DNA of 9,035 nucleotides, taken from contig QHRT01000253.1 in the NCBI GenBank assembly GCA_003220195.1, forward strand, positions 4,014 through 13,048, written 5' to 3'. The position numbers were made by a program, and so were the translations under genes. The DNA is from Candidatus Rokuibacteriota bacterium (lineage in GTDB: Bacteria; Methylomirabilota; Methylomirabilia; Rokubacteriales; CSP1-6). Every line of letters begins with the position of its first letter. The first letter of the stretch is position 1. The notes beneath the pieces were generated by a model. It saw nothing but the letters and a program-made list of their open reading frames with translations. It did no database searches and had not been told where the DNA came from. Positions 1-5,690 of the stretch are shown piece after piece.

Positions 1-475
1 CCAGGCCCGATGCGGAATCCGGTGGCGGGTCGGGCGAGCCCGACGCGATCAACCGATCGAGCGACTCGGCCCATGCCGGGCGCGCGGTACCGAGGACGAT
101 CCAGTGTCGGACCTTCGTCGCGCCAGTGCGCACCTGATCGATCAGGGGCAGGAACGTGTCGTCGACGAAGACGACGGGCGCGTCCGAATGATCGAGGATG
201 TACGCGACTTCGTCCGCGACGAGCCGGTGATTCATGGGGACGGGGATCACGCCGATCGCGCGGAGCGCGCTCGCCACCAGCAGGAACTCGAGCGAGTTCC
301 GGGAGTCGATGACGGCGTGCGCGCCCTGAGCCACGCCGAGTCGAGTGAGCGAGCTGGCGAGACGGTTGCGGCGCTCGAAGAGCTCGGCCCACGCGAGCCG
401 CCTTTCCCCTTCGATCAGCGCGACGCCCGACGGCCTGGCCTGCGCATGCAGCGCGATGACGTCCACGGCTCGCAT
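1..475 (-). CDS. AMP-dependent acyl-CoA synthetase/ligase, N-terminal part (partial)
   Basis: I translated this frame by hand: about 158 codons run from ATG at 475 and are still open at the left edge. The protein starts MRAVDVIALHAQARPSGVAL. It then shows the typical N-terminal layout of ANL-superfamily ligases: an ERRLAWAELFERRNRLASSL segment (about residues 24-43), NSLEFL, then PVPMNHRLVADEVAYIL and a following VVFVD strand. Family members activate a carboxylic acid with ATP to an acyl-adenylate and load it onto CoA in the cytoplasm. The AMP-binding signature and the A8/A10 motifs lie beyond the edge, so neither substrate nor activity can be judged. The start is well supported: GGAGGAG sits 7 nt upstream. 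The gene lies 59 nt downstream of the DinB gene on the same strand and is probably the last visible member of that operon. Homology to fatty-acyl-CoA ligases is by recognition only; benzoate- or coumarate-type ligases are possible. Confidence 0.88.
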   Translation of the reverse strand, partial: MRAVDVIALHAQARPSGVALIEGERRLAWAELFERRNRLASSLTRLGVAQGAHAVIDSRNSLEFLLVASALRAIGVIPVPMNHRLVADEVAYILDHSDAPVVFVDDTFLPLIDQVRTGATKVRHWIVLGTARPAWAESLDRLIASGSPDPPPDSASGL

Positions 476-482
476 GATAGCG

Positions 483-489
483 CTCCTCC
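483..489 (-). promoter_or_regulatory. Shine-Dalgarno of the acyl-CoA synthetase
   Basis: The minus strand reads GGAGGAG here, 7 nt before ATG at 475. This fixes the start of the partial ligase gene. Confidence 0.75.
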
Positions 490-534
490 GCCGCCTGGAC
501 CCGGGCCAGCTGGACGACGAGCTGCTCGACTGAT

Positions 535-978
535 CTACGCGCGGCCCTCGATCGCCCGTCGGAGCTGGTCGAGATGGTTGTCGTCGTGGGCGGCCAGCAG
601 CGAGATGAAGTCGCCCATGGTCATGCGGCCTGCCCTCGGGTGGACCGAGGCGCGTGCGAGGTCCGCCGGCGTTCGCTGGCGCATGAACGTGACCGTGTCC
701 TCGCGCAACCGGCGGAACGCCTCGAGCGCCGCGCCGGCGTCGTTCCTCAGATACTGCCGGTCCACGACCCACCGCTCGACTCTTGCGGGATTGGAATACA
801 CCCTGAGCTCGTCGTTCAGGAGCATCGATTCGAGCCGTGTCTGGAAGACGTCTTCGATGTCCCGCAGGTGGCAGATGACTTCCGTCGCGGCCCAGTTCTT
901 CTCGTCCGGACGACGCGCGAGTATCTGGTCCTTCTGCCCGCGGATCGCGGCGGCGAGGTCGTCCGGCGTGCGGCTCAT
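535..978 (-). CDS. DinB-family putative metal-binding protein (first copy)
   Basis: This 147-residue protein has the DinB-like four-helix-bundle pattern. A histidine lies in helix 2 (H37, in ATEVICHLRDIE) and an HxxxH pair lies in the last helix (H131 and H135, in LLAAHDDNHLDQL). These are the three usual divalent-metal ligands of the DinB/YfiT superfamily, and the length is normal for the family. Members include DNA-damage-induced proteins and thiol transferases that use bacillithiol or mycothiol, so the specific activity here is unknown. The start at 978 is chosen because ATG overlaps the stop of an 18-codon ORF as ATGA (975-978) and no Shine-Dalgarno precedes it, which implies translational coupling. 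The stop is TAG at 535-537. It lies downstream of the CsgG-like lipoprotein gene and upstream of an acyl-CoA synthetase gene, all on the minus strand. Confidence 0.87.
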   Translation of the reverse strand: MSRTPDDLAAAIRGQKDQILARRPDEKNWAATEVICHLRDIEDVFQTRLESMLLNDELRVYSNPARVERWVVDRQYLRNDAGAALEAFRRLREDTVTFMRQRTPADLARASVHPRAGRMTMGDFISLLAAHDDNHLDQLRRAIEGRA

Positions 979-1031
979 GCGCGCGAGGCGTTCTCGAGGG
1001 GAAGCTGCGCGTATTCCTCGCGTGTGGGCAT
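975..1031 (-). CDS. 18-codon mini-ORF, possible leader peptide coupled to DinB
   Basis: A short frame encodes MPTREEYAQLPLENASRA and stops at 977-975, sharing ATGA with the start of the DinB gene. It has the best ribosome binding site nearby: ACGGAGG 5 nt before its ATG, directly after the stop of the lipoprotein gene (1048-1046). The peptide has no recognisable domain, no membrane segment and no run of a single amino acid codon that would suggest classical attenuation. The likely role is to bring ribosomes to the SD-less DinB start. Alternatives are a functional micropeptide, or the remains of an N-terminal extension separated from DinB by a frameshift. Confidence 0.5.
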   Translation of the reverse strand: MPTREEYAQLPLENASRA

Positions 1032-1036
1032 CGCGG

Positions 1037-1043
1037 CCTCCGT
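1037..1043 (-). promoter_or_regulatory. Shine-Dalgarno of the 18-codon ORF
   Basis: The minus strand reads ACGGAGG, 5 nt upstream of ATG at 1031 and just after the TGA of the lipoprotein gene. It is the only good ribosome binding site upstream of DinB, and it points at the mini-ORF rather than at the DinB start. Confidence 0.6.
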
Positions 1044-1045
1044 GG

Positions 1046-1999
1046 TCAGCGTCGCGTCGGGGACTCCGGCTCCTCCCGGCTGAGCCATTGTCCCCTCTCG
1101 AAACCTTCGCCGTCCACGATACTCGCCAACGCGATCTTCTCTCGCACGTGGTCGATGCGGATCGTGCCGACCCGCGTGCCGGGCAGGACGGAGATGACGT
1201 CGCCGGTCGCGGGATCCGTGATCGGCCGCGCCGAACGACGGACGCTGAACAGCGTCCCCTCGCGGAAGCCATGGTTCGCTCCGCCGTTCACGATGATCTT
1301 GCCGTCCGCGATCTCGGCGATCATGGGCCGCCACGGCGTCGTCGGGAGGGCCTCGTGGATCTGCCGCACGCCGGACTCGATCGCCTCCCGGGTCGCCGCG
1401 CCGAGCGGCGTCTTGAAGAACAGCTCTCCGCCGAAGGCGACACCTTTGTACCTGGCCGCCACGTACGCTTCGCCGGTTCGCACGGCGCCTTCGCTTTGCA
1501 CCGAACTCGCGATCTCTCCGGTCTCGATGGCGACAAGGGTCAGTGTGAGCGACACCCTGGCGACGTGTCCGCGCCCGAGGAAGGCGATCCTTTTCGCGAG
1601 CACGCTCAACGAGCCGCCGCCGCTCTGGGAGAAATCGTTGATGACGCCGCGGATCATGTACTGGGCGCCCTTCATCCGGCCCGACGCGATCCGACCTTCC
1701 GGCCGGAAGAGCGTCTGTTGTTGACGCGCGATCTCGTTCACCAGTCCCTGGAAATGCTGCCGCTCCACCACCACGAACCGGGACGAGCGGACCAGCTCGG
1801 ACACGAGCAGATCGGCCATGTCGCTTCCGAGCTGCCACTGGCCGGCGAATCCCGATTTGTTCTCGAACGTCGTGACGGCCACCACCGGCAGGACTTCGGG
1901 GCCTTCGCCGCGCGTCGCACGCGAGGCGCAGCCGGACGCGCAGAGAACGCCGATGACGACCACGATCAGGGCGAACGACGACCGTTCCTCGCGCCTCAT
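1046..1999 (-). CDS. CsgG-like outer-membrane lipoprotein with FlgT-C-like C-terminal domain
   Basis: This 317-residue protein begins with a charged n-region (MRREER), a hydrophobic stretch (about residues 9-20) and a lipobox-like ASGC ending at C24, so it is predicted to be a lipoprotein. Residues about 39-220 resemble the CsgG family: a VAVTTFENKSG strand, then LGSDMADLLVSEL and FVVVERQHF. The family includes the curli secretion channel and related outer-membrane-associated proteins. The C-terminal part (about residues 225-317, with DGKIIVNGGANHGFREGTLF) resembles the FlgT C-terminal domain found in flagellar outer-membrane proteins. No curli subunit or flagellar gene is visible, so the substrate or partner is unknown. 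The frame stays open upstream to 3028, but the lipobox requires the start near 1999, and a promoter lies just before it. It heads a minus-strand gene group with the mini-ORF, DinB and acyl-CoA synthetase genes. Confidence 0.85.
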   Translation of the reverse strand: MRREERSSFALIVVVIGVLCASGCASRATRGEGPEVLPVVAVTTFENKSGFAGQWQLGSDMADLLVSELVRSSRFVVVERQHFQGLVNEIARQQQTLFRPEGRIASGRMKGAQYMIRGVINDFSQSGGGSLSVLAKRIAFLGRGHVARVSLTLTLVAIETGEIASSVQSEGAVRTGEAYVAARYKGVAFGGELFFKTPLGAATREAIESGVRQIHEALPTTPWRPMIAEIADGKIIVNGGANHGFREGTLFSVRRSARPITDPATGDVISVLPGTRVGTIRIDHVREKIALASIVDGEGFERGQWLSREEPESPTRR

Positions 2000-2008
2000 C
2001 CGCTGCTC

Positions 2009-2038
2009 ACGATAGCGAGTCGGTCTTGCGCGAGTCAA
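2009..2038 (-). promoter_or_regulatory. Sigma70-type promoter of the lipoprotein gene (near-leaderless)
   Basis: On the minus strand TTGACT (2038-2033) is followed after 18 nt by TATCGT (2014-2009), matching the -35 consensus at 5 of 6 and the -10 consensus at 4 of 6 positions. The expected transcription start, about 7 nt downstream, is near 2002, only about 3 nt before the ATG at 1999. No Shine-Dalgarno is visible, so the mRNA would be nearly leaderless. This is predicted from consensus only. Confidence 0.5.
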
Positions 2039-2222
2039 CATTCGACGGCGCGAGCGTACGATGCAGATGCCCGTGTCCCGGAAGTGCCTGCCGAGGGTTC
2101 CCCGGAGATCCCGAGATAGACTGATGGCGTTGCTGCCCGTCGTTCGCGCTGCAGCGAGCATCATCGGATGGCCGGCGAGCTTTGAGGTCTCGTCACTCGT
2201 ACTGCCGCGGTTTCGGAGTCGC

Positions 2223-2236
2223 GGAGGAGACAGGAA
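2223..2236 (+). promoter_or_regulatory. Ribosome binding region of the amidohydrolase-like gene
   Basis: GGAGGA (2223-2228) lies 11 nt before ATG 2240 and AGGAA (2232-2236) lies 3 nt before it. Either could serve; neither spacing is ideal. A downstream in-frame ATG (codon 6) is less likely because it would remove the conserved first strand (VID). Confidence 0.45.
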
Positions 2237-2239
2237 TCG

Positions 2240-3127
2240 ATGCGTGTGATCGACATGGAATGTAGCGTCCCGAAGCGTGCGTCCGGTCAGGAAGAAACTT
2301 CCGGTGCGCCGGCATCGACAACGCCCGCGCCAGCGGCCGAGCGACCGGCCGGGTATGGCATGGCCAACTACGAGCGGATCTTTCGCTCGCGCCGTGACGG
2401 CGGCGACGCGCGGCCGACGGGGGAGCTCGACGCGTACGTGAAGAGGCTGGCCGAGGTCGGCGTCGTGCGCGCGGTGCCGTTCGGCACGTCGAACGACGAG
2501 GCGGCAGAGCTGCTGCACGACTATCCTGGTTGCTTCATCGCCCTGGCCCGCATCAGCGGCCTTCACGGCATGCGGGGCGTCCGGGAGCTCGAGCGACGCG
2601 TCCGGGAAGAACAGTTCCAGGCCCTGGACGTGTCGGCGCTCGTCGACGGCATCCCGGCCAGCGATCGCCGCTACTACCCGCTCTACGCGACGGCCGTCGA
2701 GCTCGACATTCCCGTGCGCATCTACTCGTCGATGAACTACGCCACGGATCGGCCCTACGATCTCGGCCATCCGCGACATCTGGACCAGGTCGCCATCGAC
2801 TTCCCGGAGCTGACGATCATCGGCGGGCTCGGCGGCTGGCCGTGGGTGAACGAGATGGTCGCGCTCGTGCGCCGCCATCCCCGGCTCTACCTCGACACGT
2901 CGGCGCACCGCGCGAAGTACCTCGGCCAGCGCGGCTCGGGCTGGGAGATGCTGATGCAGTTCGGCAACACGCTGATCCAGGACAAGGTGCTCGTCGGCCT
3001 CTCGGCCGGCCTGGTCGGCCAGCCGCACGAAACGTTGATCCAGGAATACCTGGCGCTCCCGCTGAAAGACTCCGTCAAGGAGAAGTGGCTCTACCTGAAC
3101 GCGGCGCGCGTGTTCAGGCTCGAATGA
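2240..3127 (+). CDS. Amidohydrolase-2-fold protein lacking the canonical metal ligands (possible pseudoenzyme)
   Basis: This 295-residue protein follows the TIM-barrel amidohydrolase-related family (PF04909 type: ACMSD and dihydroxybenzoate decarboxylase relatives). Recognisable segments are DRRYYPLYATAVELDIPV, the LDQVAIDFPELTII strand, GGWPWVNEM, YLDTSAHRAKYLG, DKVLVG, and the end motif KEKWLYLNAARVF. The usual metal positions have changed: IDxHxH is IDMECS (E7, S9), the strand-5 histidine is Y162, the histidine of GHxGGWPW is G196, and the aspartate of the FGSDYP segment is S255. Catalysis by the normal metal mechanism is therefore doubtful. Residues about 14-40 form a Pro/Ala/Ser/Thr-rich insert. 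The gene overlaps the AraC regulator by ATGA, so the two are made together. It may be a ligand-binding protein, or an enzyme using another chemistry. The fold assignment is firm; the loss of ligands rests on a mental alignment. Confidence 0.85.
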   Translation: MRVIDMECSVPKRASGQEETSGAPASTTPAPAAERPAGYGMANYERIFRSRRDGGDARPTGELDAYVKRLAEVGVVRAVPFGTSNDEAAELLHDYPGCFIALARISGLHGMRGVRELERRVREEQFQALDVSALVDGIPASDRRYYPLYATAVELDIPVRIYSSMNYATDRPYDLGHPRHLDQVAIDFPELTIIGGLGGWPWVNEMVALVRRHPRLYLDTSAHRAKYLGQRGSGWEMLMQFGNTLIQDKVLVGLSAGLVGQPHETLIQEYLALPLKDSVKEKWLYLNAARVFRLE

Positions 3128-3933
3128 CGACGGCGACGGTCACGACGCTGGCGAGCCACGCCTCGATGGAGGTGTTCGACTATCGCTGTCGCGTTGCGGC
3201 CGGAGACCGACCGTTCGTCGAGCGACACCGGAACTTCTCGCTCTCCTTCGTGCGGCGCGGCAGCTTCGGGTATCGCGCCCGCGGCGAAGCGTTCGAGGTG
3301 GTCGCCGGTTCGGTCATCGTGGGATGGCCCGACGACGAGTACGTGTGCACGCACGATCACGCCGGCGGCGACGAATGTCTCTCGTTTCACCTGTCGCCCG
3401 CACTCGTCGACACGCTCGGCGGTGATCCGGCGATCTGGCGGCGAGGTGTCGTCCCGCCTCGGCCCGATCTGATGATCCTCGCCGGCCTCGCGCAGGCCGC
3501 GGCCAACGGCAGGAGCGCCCTCGGCCTCGACGAGGTCGGGATGCTGATCGCCGCGCGATTCGTCGAGCTGATCTCGAGGCGCCCGCGGTCGGCCCGCACA
3601 GCGCCGCCCCGCGATCGCCGCCGCGCCGTGCAGGCCGCACTGTGGATGGGCGAGCATTCGGACGAACCGATCGATCTCGATCGGGCCGCGCGCGAGACAG
3701 GCCTGAGCCCGTTTCATTTCCTCAGAATCTTCACGAGCGTGCTCGGACGGCTCCTGGCCGACGGCGCCGCGTCGGTCACCGACGTCGCGCTCGACGTCGG
3801 GTTCGGCGATTTGTCGAACTTCGTCCGCACGTTCCACCGCGCGGCCGGCGTCTCGCCCGGGCGATTTCGGCGGGCGGCCGGAGGCGATCGCAAGATTCTC
3901 CAAGCCCGTCTCGAGGCGTGGTCCCCAGAATGA
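3124..3933 (+). CDS. AraC-family transcriptional regulator with shortened DNA-binding domain
   Basis: This 269-residue protein has an N-terminal cupin-like sensor domain (about residues 15-95) and a C-terminal AraC/XylS DNA-binding region. HTH1 is visible at about 183-208 (IDLDRAARETGLSPFHFLRIF) and HTH2 at about 218-255 (VTDVALDVGFGDLSNFVRTF, then GVSPGRFRR). Between them the normal linker helix is missing: G208 of the VLG turn is followed at once by RLLADGAASVTD, whereas relatives have about 17 more residues here (compare MarA). The reading frame is kept. Such a protein may not place both motifs in adjacent major grooves, so DNA binding could be altered or lost. The start ATG overlaps the stop of the amidohydrolase-like gene (ATGA, 3124-3127). 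The open frame continues upstream antisense-free inside that gene, but only this start fits an AraC N-terminus. The likely target is its own operon (inference). Confidence 0.87.
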   Translation: MTTATVTTLASHASMEVFDYRCRVAAGDRPFVERHRNFSLSFVRRGSFGYRARGEAFEVVAGSVIVGWPDDEYVCTHDHAGGDECLSFHLSPALVDTLGGDPAIWRRGVVPPRPDLMILAGLAQAAANGRSALGLDEVGMLIAARFVELISRRPRSARTAPPRDRRRAVQAALWMGEHSDEPIDLDRAARETGLSPFHFLRIFTSVLGRLLADGAASVTDVALDVGFGDLSNFVRTFHRAAGVSPGRFRRAAGGDRKILQARLEAWSPE

Positions 3934-3938
3934 CGGCC

Positions 3939-3945
3939 GGGGGGA
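3939..3945 (+). promoter_or_regulatory. Shine-Dalgarno of the second DinB gene
   Basis: GGGGGGA lies 7 nt upstream of ATG 3953, between the stop of the AraC gene and the DinB start. Confidence 0.5.
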
Positions 3946-3952
3946 CCACGAC

Positions 3953-4474
3953 ATGGCGTCGATCCGGAAGGAGCGCGACCCTCATCCGCTCGTGACCCAG
4001 CTGCGCTTCAGCCGCCGCGAATTCGTTCGCGGGCTCAAGGCCGTGACGCCCGAGGACTCCACGCGGCGCTTCGGTCCGATCAATCCGATCGCGTGGATGA
4101 TCGGCCACCTGGCGTGGCAGGAGCAGCTCTACTGGCTGGAGCGTGCACAGGGCACGACGGCGGTGCCCGAGGTGAAGCAGTTCGGCTACGGCAAACCACT
4201 CAGCGTGCCGCCGCTCGATGAGGCGTGGAGGTGGTGGCGCGCCGTGACCAGCGCCGCCGATCCCTATCTCGACACCCTCGCCGGGAGAGAGCTCACGCGA
4301 CTCTGGAAGCGCGAGACGTTCAACGAGACGCCGGGCACCAAGCTGCACCGGACGACGTATCACTACTGGTTTCACCTCGGCGAATCGCAGGCGGTGAGAC
4401 AGCTGCTCGGGCACACGAAGCTGCCGATGTTCGTCGGCAGCTTCGCGAAGGCGCCGTATCGTCCGGAGCGCTGA
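3953..4474 (+). CDS. DinB-family putative metal-binding protein (second copy)
   Basis: This 173-residue protein carries the DinB/DUF664-type arrangement. H52 lies in helix 2 (PIAWMIGHLAWQEQLYW) and H137 and H141 form an HxxxH in the last long helix (TYHYWFHLGESQAVRQLLGH). These are the expected three metal ligands. It is rich in Trp and differs clearly from the DinB protein on the left, so the two are not a recent duplication. Its biochemical role is unknown; relatives are thiol-dependent transferases, maleylpyruvate isomerases or uncharacterised stress proteins. The gene begins 19 nt after the AraC gene, and the aminotransferase gene follows after 22 nt, so it could be in the same transcription unit. 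The end KAPYRPER gives no targeting signal; the protein should be cytoplasmic. Confidence 0.87.
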   Translation: MASIRKERDPHPLVTQLRFSRREFVRGLKAVTPEDSTRRFGPINPIAWMIGHLAWQEQLYWLERAQGTTAVPEVKQFGYGKPLSVPPLDEAWRWWRAVTSAADPYLDTLAGRELTRLWKRETFNETPGTKLHRTTYHYWFHLGESQAVRQLLGHTKLPMFVGSFAKAPYRPER

Positions 4475-4484
4475 GACTCGGCGC

Positions 4485-4490
4485 TATACT
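4485..4490 (+). promoter_or_regulatory. -10 element placed for leaderless transcription of the aminotransferase gene
   Basis: TATACT (5 of 6 matches to TATAAT) ends 6 nt before GTG 4497, which puts the expected transcription start at the start codon itself. The -35 candidate TCCGGA at 4462-4467 is poor. No Shine-Dalgarno exists in the 22-nt gap. Read-through from the DinB gene is the alternative. Confidence 0.4.
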
Positions 4491-4496
4491 CCCCGC

Positions 4497-5690
4497 GTGA
4501 TCGTCTCGCGCGCCGTCGCCGACAATCTTACGAGAGCGTCGTGGATCCGACGCATGTTCGAGGAAGGCGCCCGGCTCAAGGAGGAGCGCGGTGCCGACAA
4601 GGTCTTCGACTTCACGCTCGGCAATCCCGAGATCGAGCCGCCGCCGGCCGTGCTCGCGGCCGCGCAGCGCGTGCTCGCGAGCAAGACCCCGCACCTGCAC
4701 GCCTACATGCCCAACGCCGGCCACGTCCGCGTCCGCGACGCGGTGGCCGCGCGCCTTCGCGCCGCGACCGGACTCGACTACACGGCGAATCACGTGATCA
4801 TGACCGTCGGCGCGGGCGCCGCGCTCAACACGGTGCTGAAGGCGATCCTGGACCCCGGGGACGAGGTCATCACGGTCGCGCCCTTCTTCGCGGAGTACAC
4901 GTTCTACGCGCAAAACCACGGCGGGCGTCTGGTGGTGGTCCCGCCGAAGCAGGACCTGACGCCCGACATCGCCAGGATCGCCGCGGCGATCACGCCGCGG
5001 ACCCGCGCGATCCTCGTGAACTCCCCGAACAATCCCAGCGGCGTGATCTACCCGGCGTCGTCCTTCGTCGAGATCGAGGAGCTGCTGACGCGCGCCGAGC
5101 AGCCGATCGTCCTGATCAGCGACGAGCCGTACCGCGCGCTCGTGTTCGACGACGTGATCCCGCCCGAGGTCCCGCCGCTGGTGACCCGCTCGATCATCGC
5201 GACGTCGTGGTCCAAGTCGCTGGCTCTTGCGGGCGAGCGCATCGGCTATCTCGCGTTCTCGCCGCGCATGGCGGAAGCGGCCGAGCTCTTCGAGGCGTGC
5301 ACCTTCACCAGCCGGGTGCTCGGCTTCGTGAACGCGCCGGCGCTCTGGCAGTGGGTCGTCGCCGAGGTCGGCGATCAGGTGATCGACGTCGGGCCGTACC
5401 GTGAAAAGCGAGACCTGATGTACGAGGGGCTCCGCCGCATCGGCTACGAGTGCGTGAAGCCGCAGGGCGCGTTCTACGTGTTCCCGCGGACGCCGATCGA
5501 CGACGACGTCGCGTTCGTGCGGTGGCTCGCGGAGGAAGGGGTGCTCACCGTGCCGGGCTCGGGCTTCGGCATGCCCGGCCACATCCGGATCTCGCTCACC
5601 GTCGAGCGAGAGACGATCGTGCGCGCGCTGCCCGGCTTCGGGCGCACCTTCGCGAAGGCGCGCCCGGCCGGACGTCGATCGGCGGACTGA
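4497..5690 (+). CDS. PLP-dependent aminotransferase, class I/II
   Basis: This 397-residue protein is a complete fold-type I aminotransferase. Visible active-site elements are NSPNNPSG (175-182), SDEPYR (D209 pairs with the pyridine nitrogen, Y212), the Schiff-base lysine K240 in SWSKSLALAGERIGY, R248 for phosphate contact, and R364 in HIRISL for the substrate carboxylate. It transfers an amino group between an amino acid and a 2-oxo acid in the cytoplasm; the substrate cannot be read, though aspartate/aromatic-type members are the nearest in pattern. The GTG start is preferred because the N-terminal ASWIRRMFEEG and FDFTLGNPEIEPP segments are typical of the family and need this start; ATG 4554 would remove part of them. 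It has no Shine-Dalgarno. Its TGA directly touches the stop of the convergent VOC gene. Confidence 0.92.
   Translation: MIVSRAVADNLTRASWIRRMFEEGARLKEERGADKVFDFTLGNPEIEPPPAVLAAAQRVLASKTPHLHAYMPNAGHVRVRDAVAARLRAATGLDYTANHVIMTVGAGAALNTVLKAILDPGDEVITVAPFFAEYTFYAQNHGGRLVVVPPKQDLTPDIARIAAAITPRTRAILVNSPNNPSGVIYPASSFVEIEELLTRAEQPIVLISDEPYRALVFDDVIPPEVPPLVTRSIIATSWSKSLALAGERIGYLAFSPRMAEAAELFEACTFTSRVLGFVNAPALWQWVVAEVGDQVIDVGPYREKRDLMYEGLRRIGYECVKPQGAFYVFPRTPIDDDVAFVRWLAEEGVLTVPGSGFGMPGHIRISLTVERETIVRALPGFGRTFAKARPAGRRSAD

Larger units (their letters stand above)
2000..2239. other. Divergent intergenic region
   Basis: These 240 bases separate the minus-strand lipoprotein gene from the plus-strand amidohydrolase-like gene. 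The minus-strand promoter near 2009-2038 is the only convincing signal. A 10-bp palindrome CGCTGCAGCG lies at 2147-2156. I found no good plus-strand -35/-10 pair and no structured RNA. A short plus-strand open frame (2061-2249) lacks coding character and a ribosome binding site. Confidence 0.7.

Noticed and set aside
104..2119. A 671-codon plus-strand open frame
   Set aside because: It is antisense to the lipoprotein, DinB and acyl-CoA synthetase genes, has no recognisable domain and is Arg/Asp/His-rich, as expected for a shadow frame in high-GC DNA.
2061..2249. A small plus-strand gene in the divergent region
   Set aside because: It has no ribosome binding site, no recognisable motif and overlaps the start of the amidohydrolase-like gene.
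2000..3028. N-terminal extension of the lipoprotein frame, open up to 3028
   Set aside because: The extension is antisense to the amidohydrolase-like gene, and the lipoprotein signal sequence and the promoter both place the start at 1999.
2530..3123. A longer N-terminus for the AraC regulator
   Set aside because: The upstream frame lies inside the amidohydrolase-like gene in another phase and shows no domain; the ATGA overlap gives the natural start.
535..4474. Two DinB-family genes as a recent duplication or repeat
   Set aside because: The proteins share only the three-His fold pattern; lengths and sequences differ widely, so they are distant family members.
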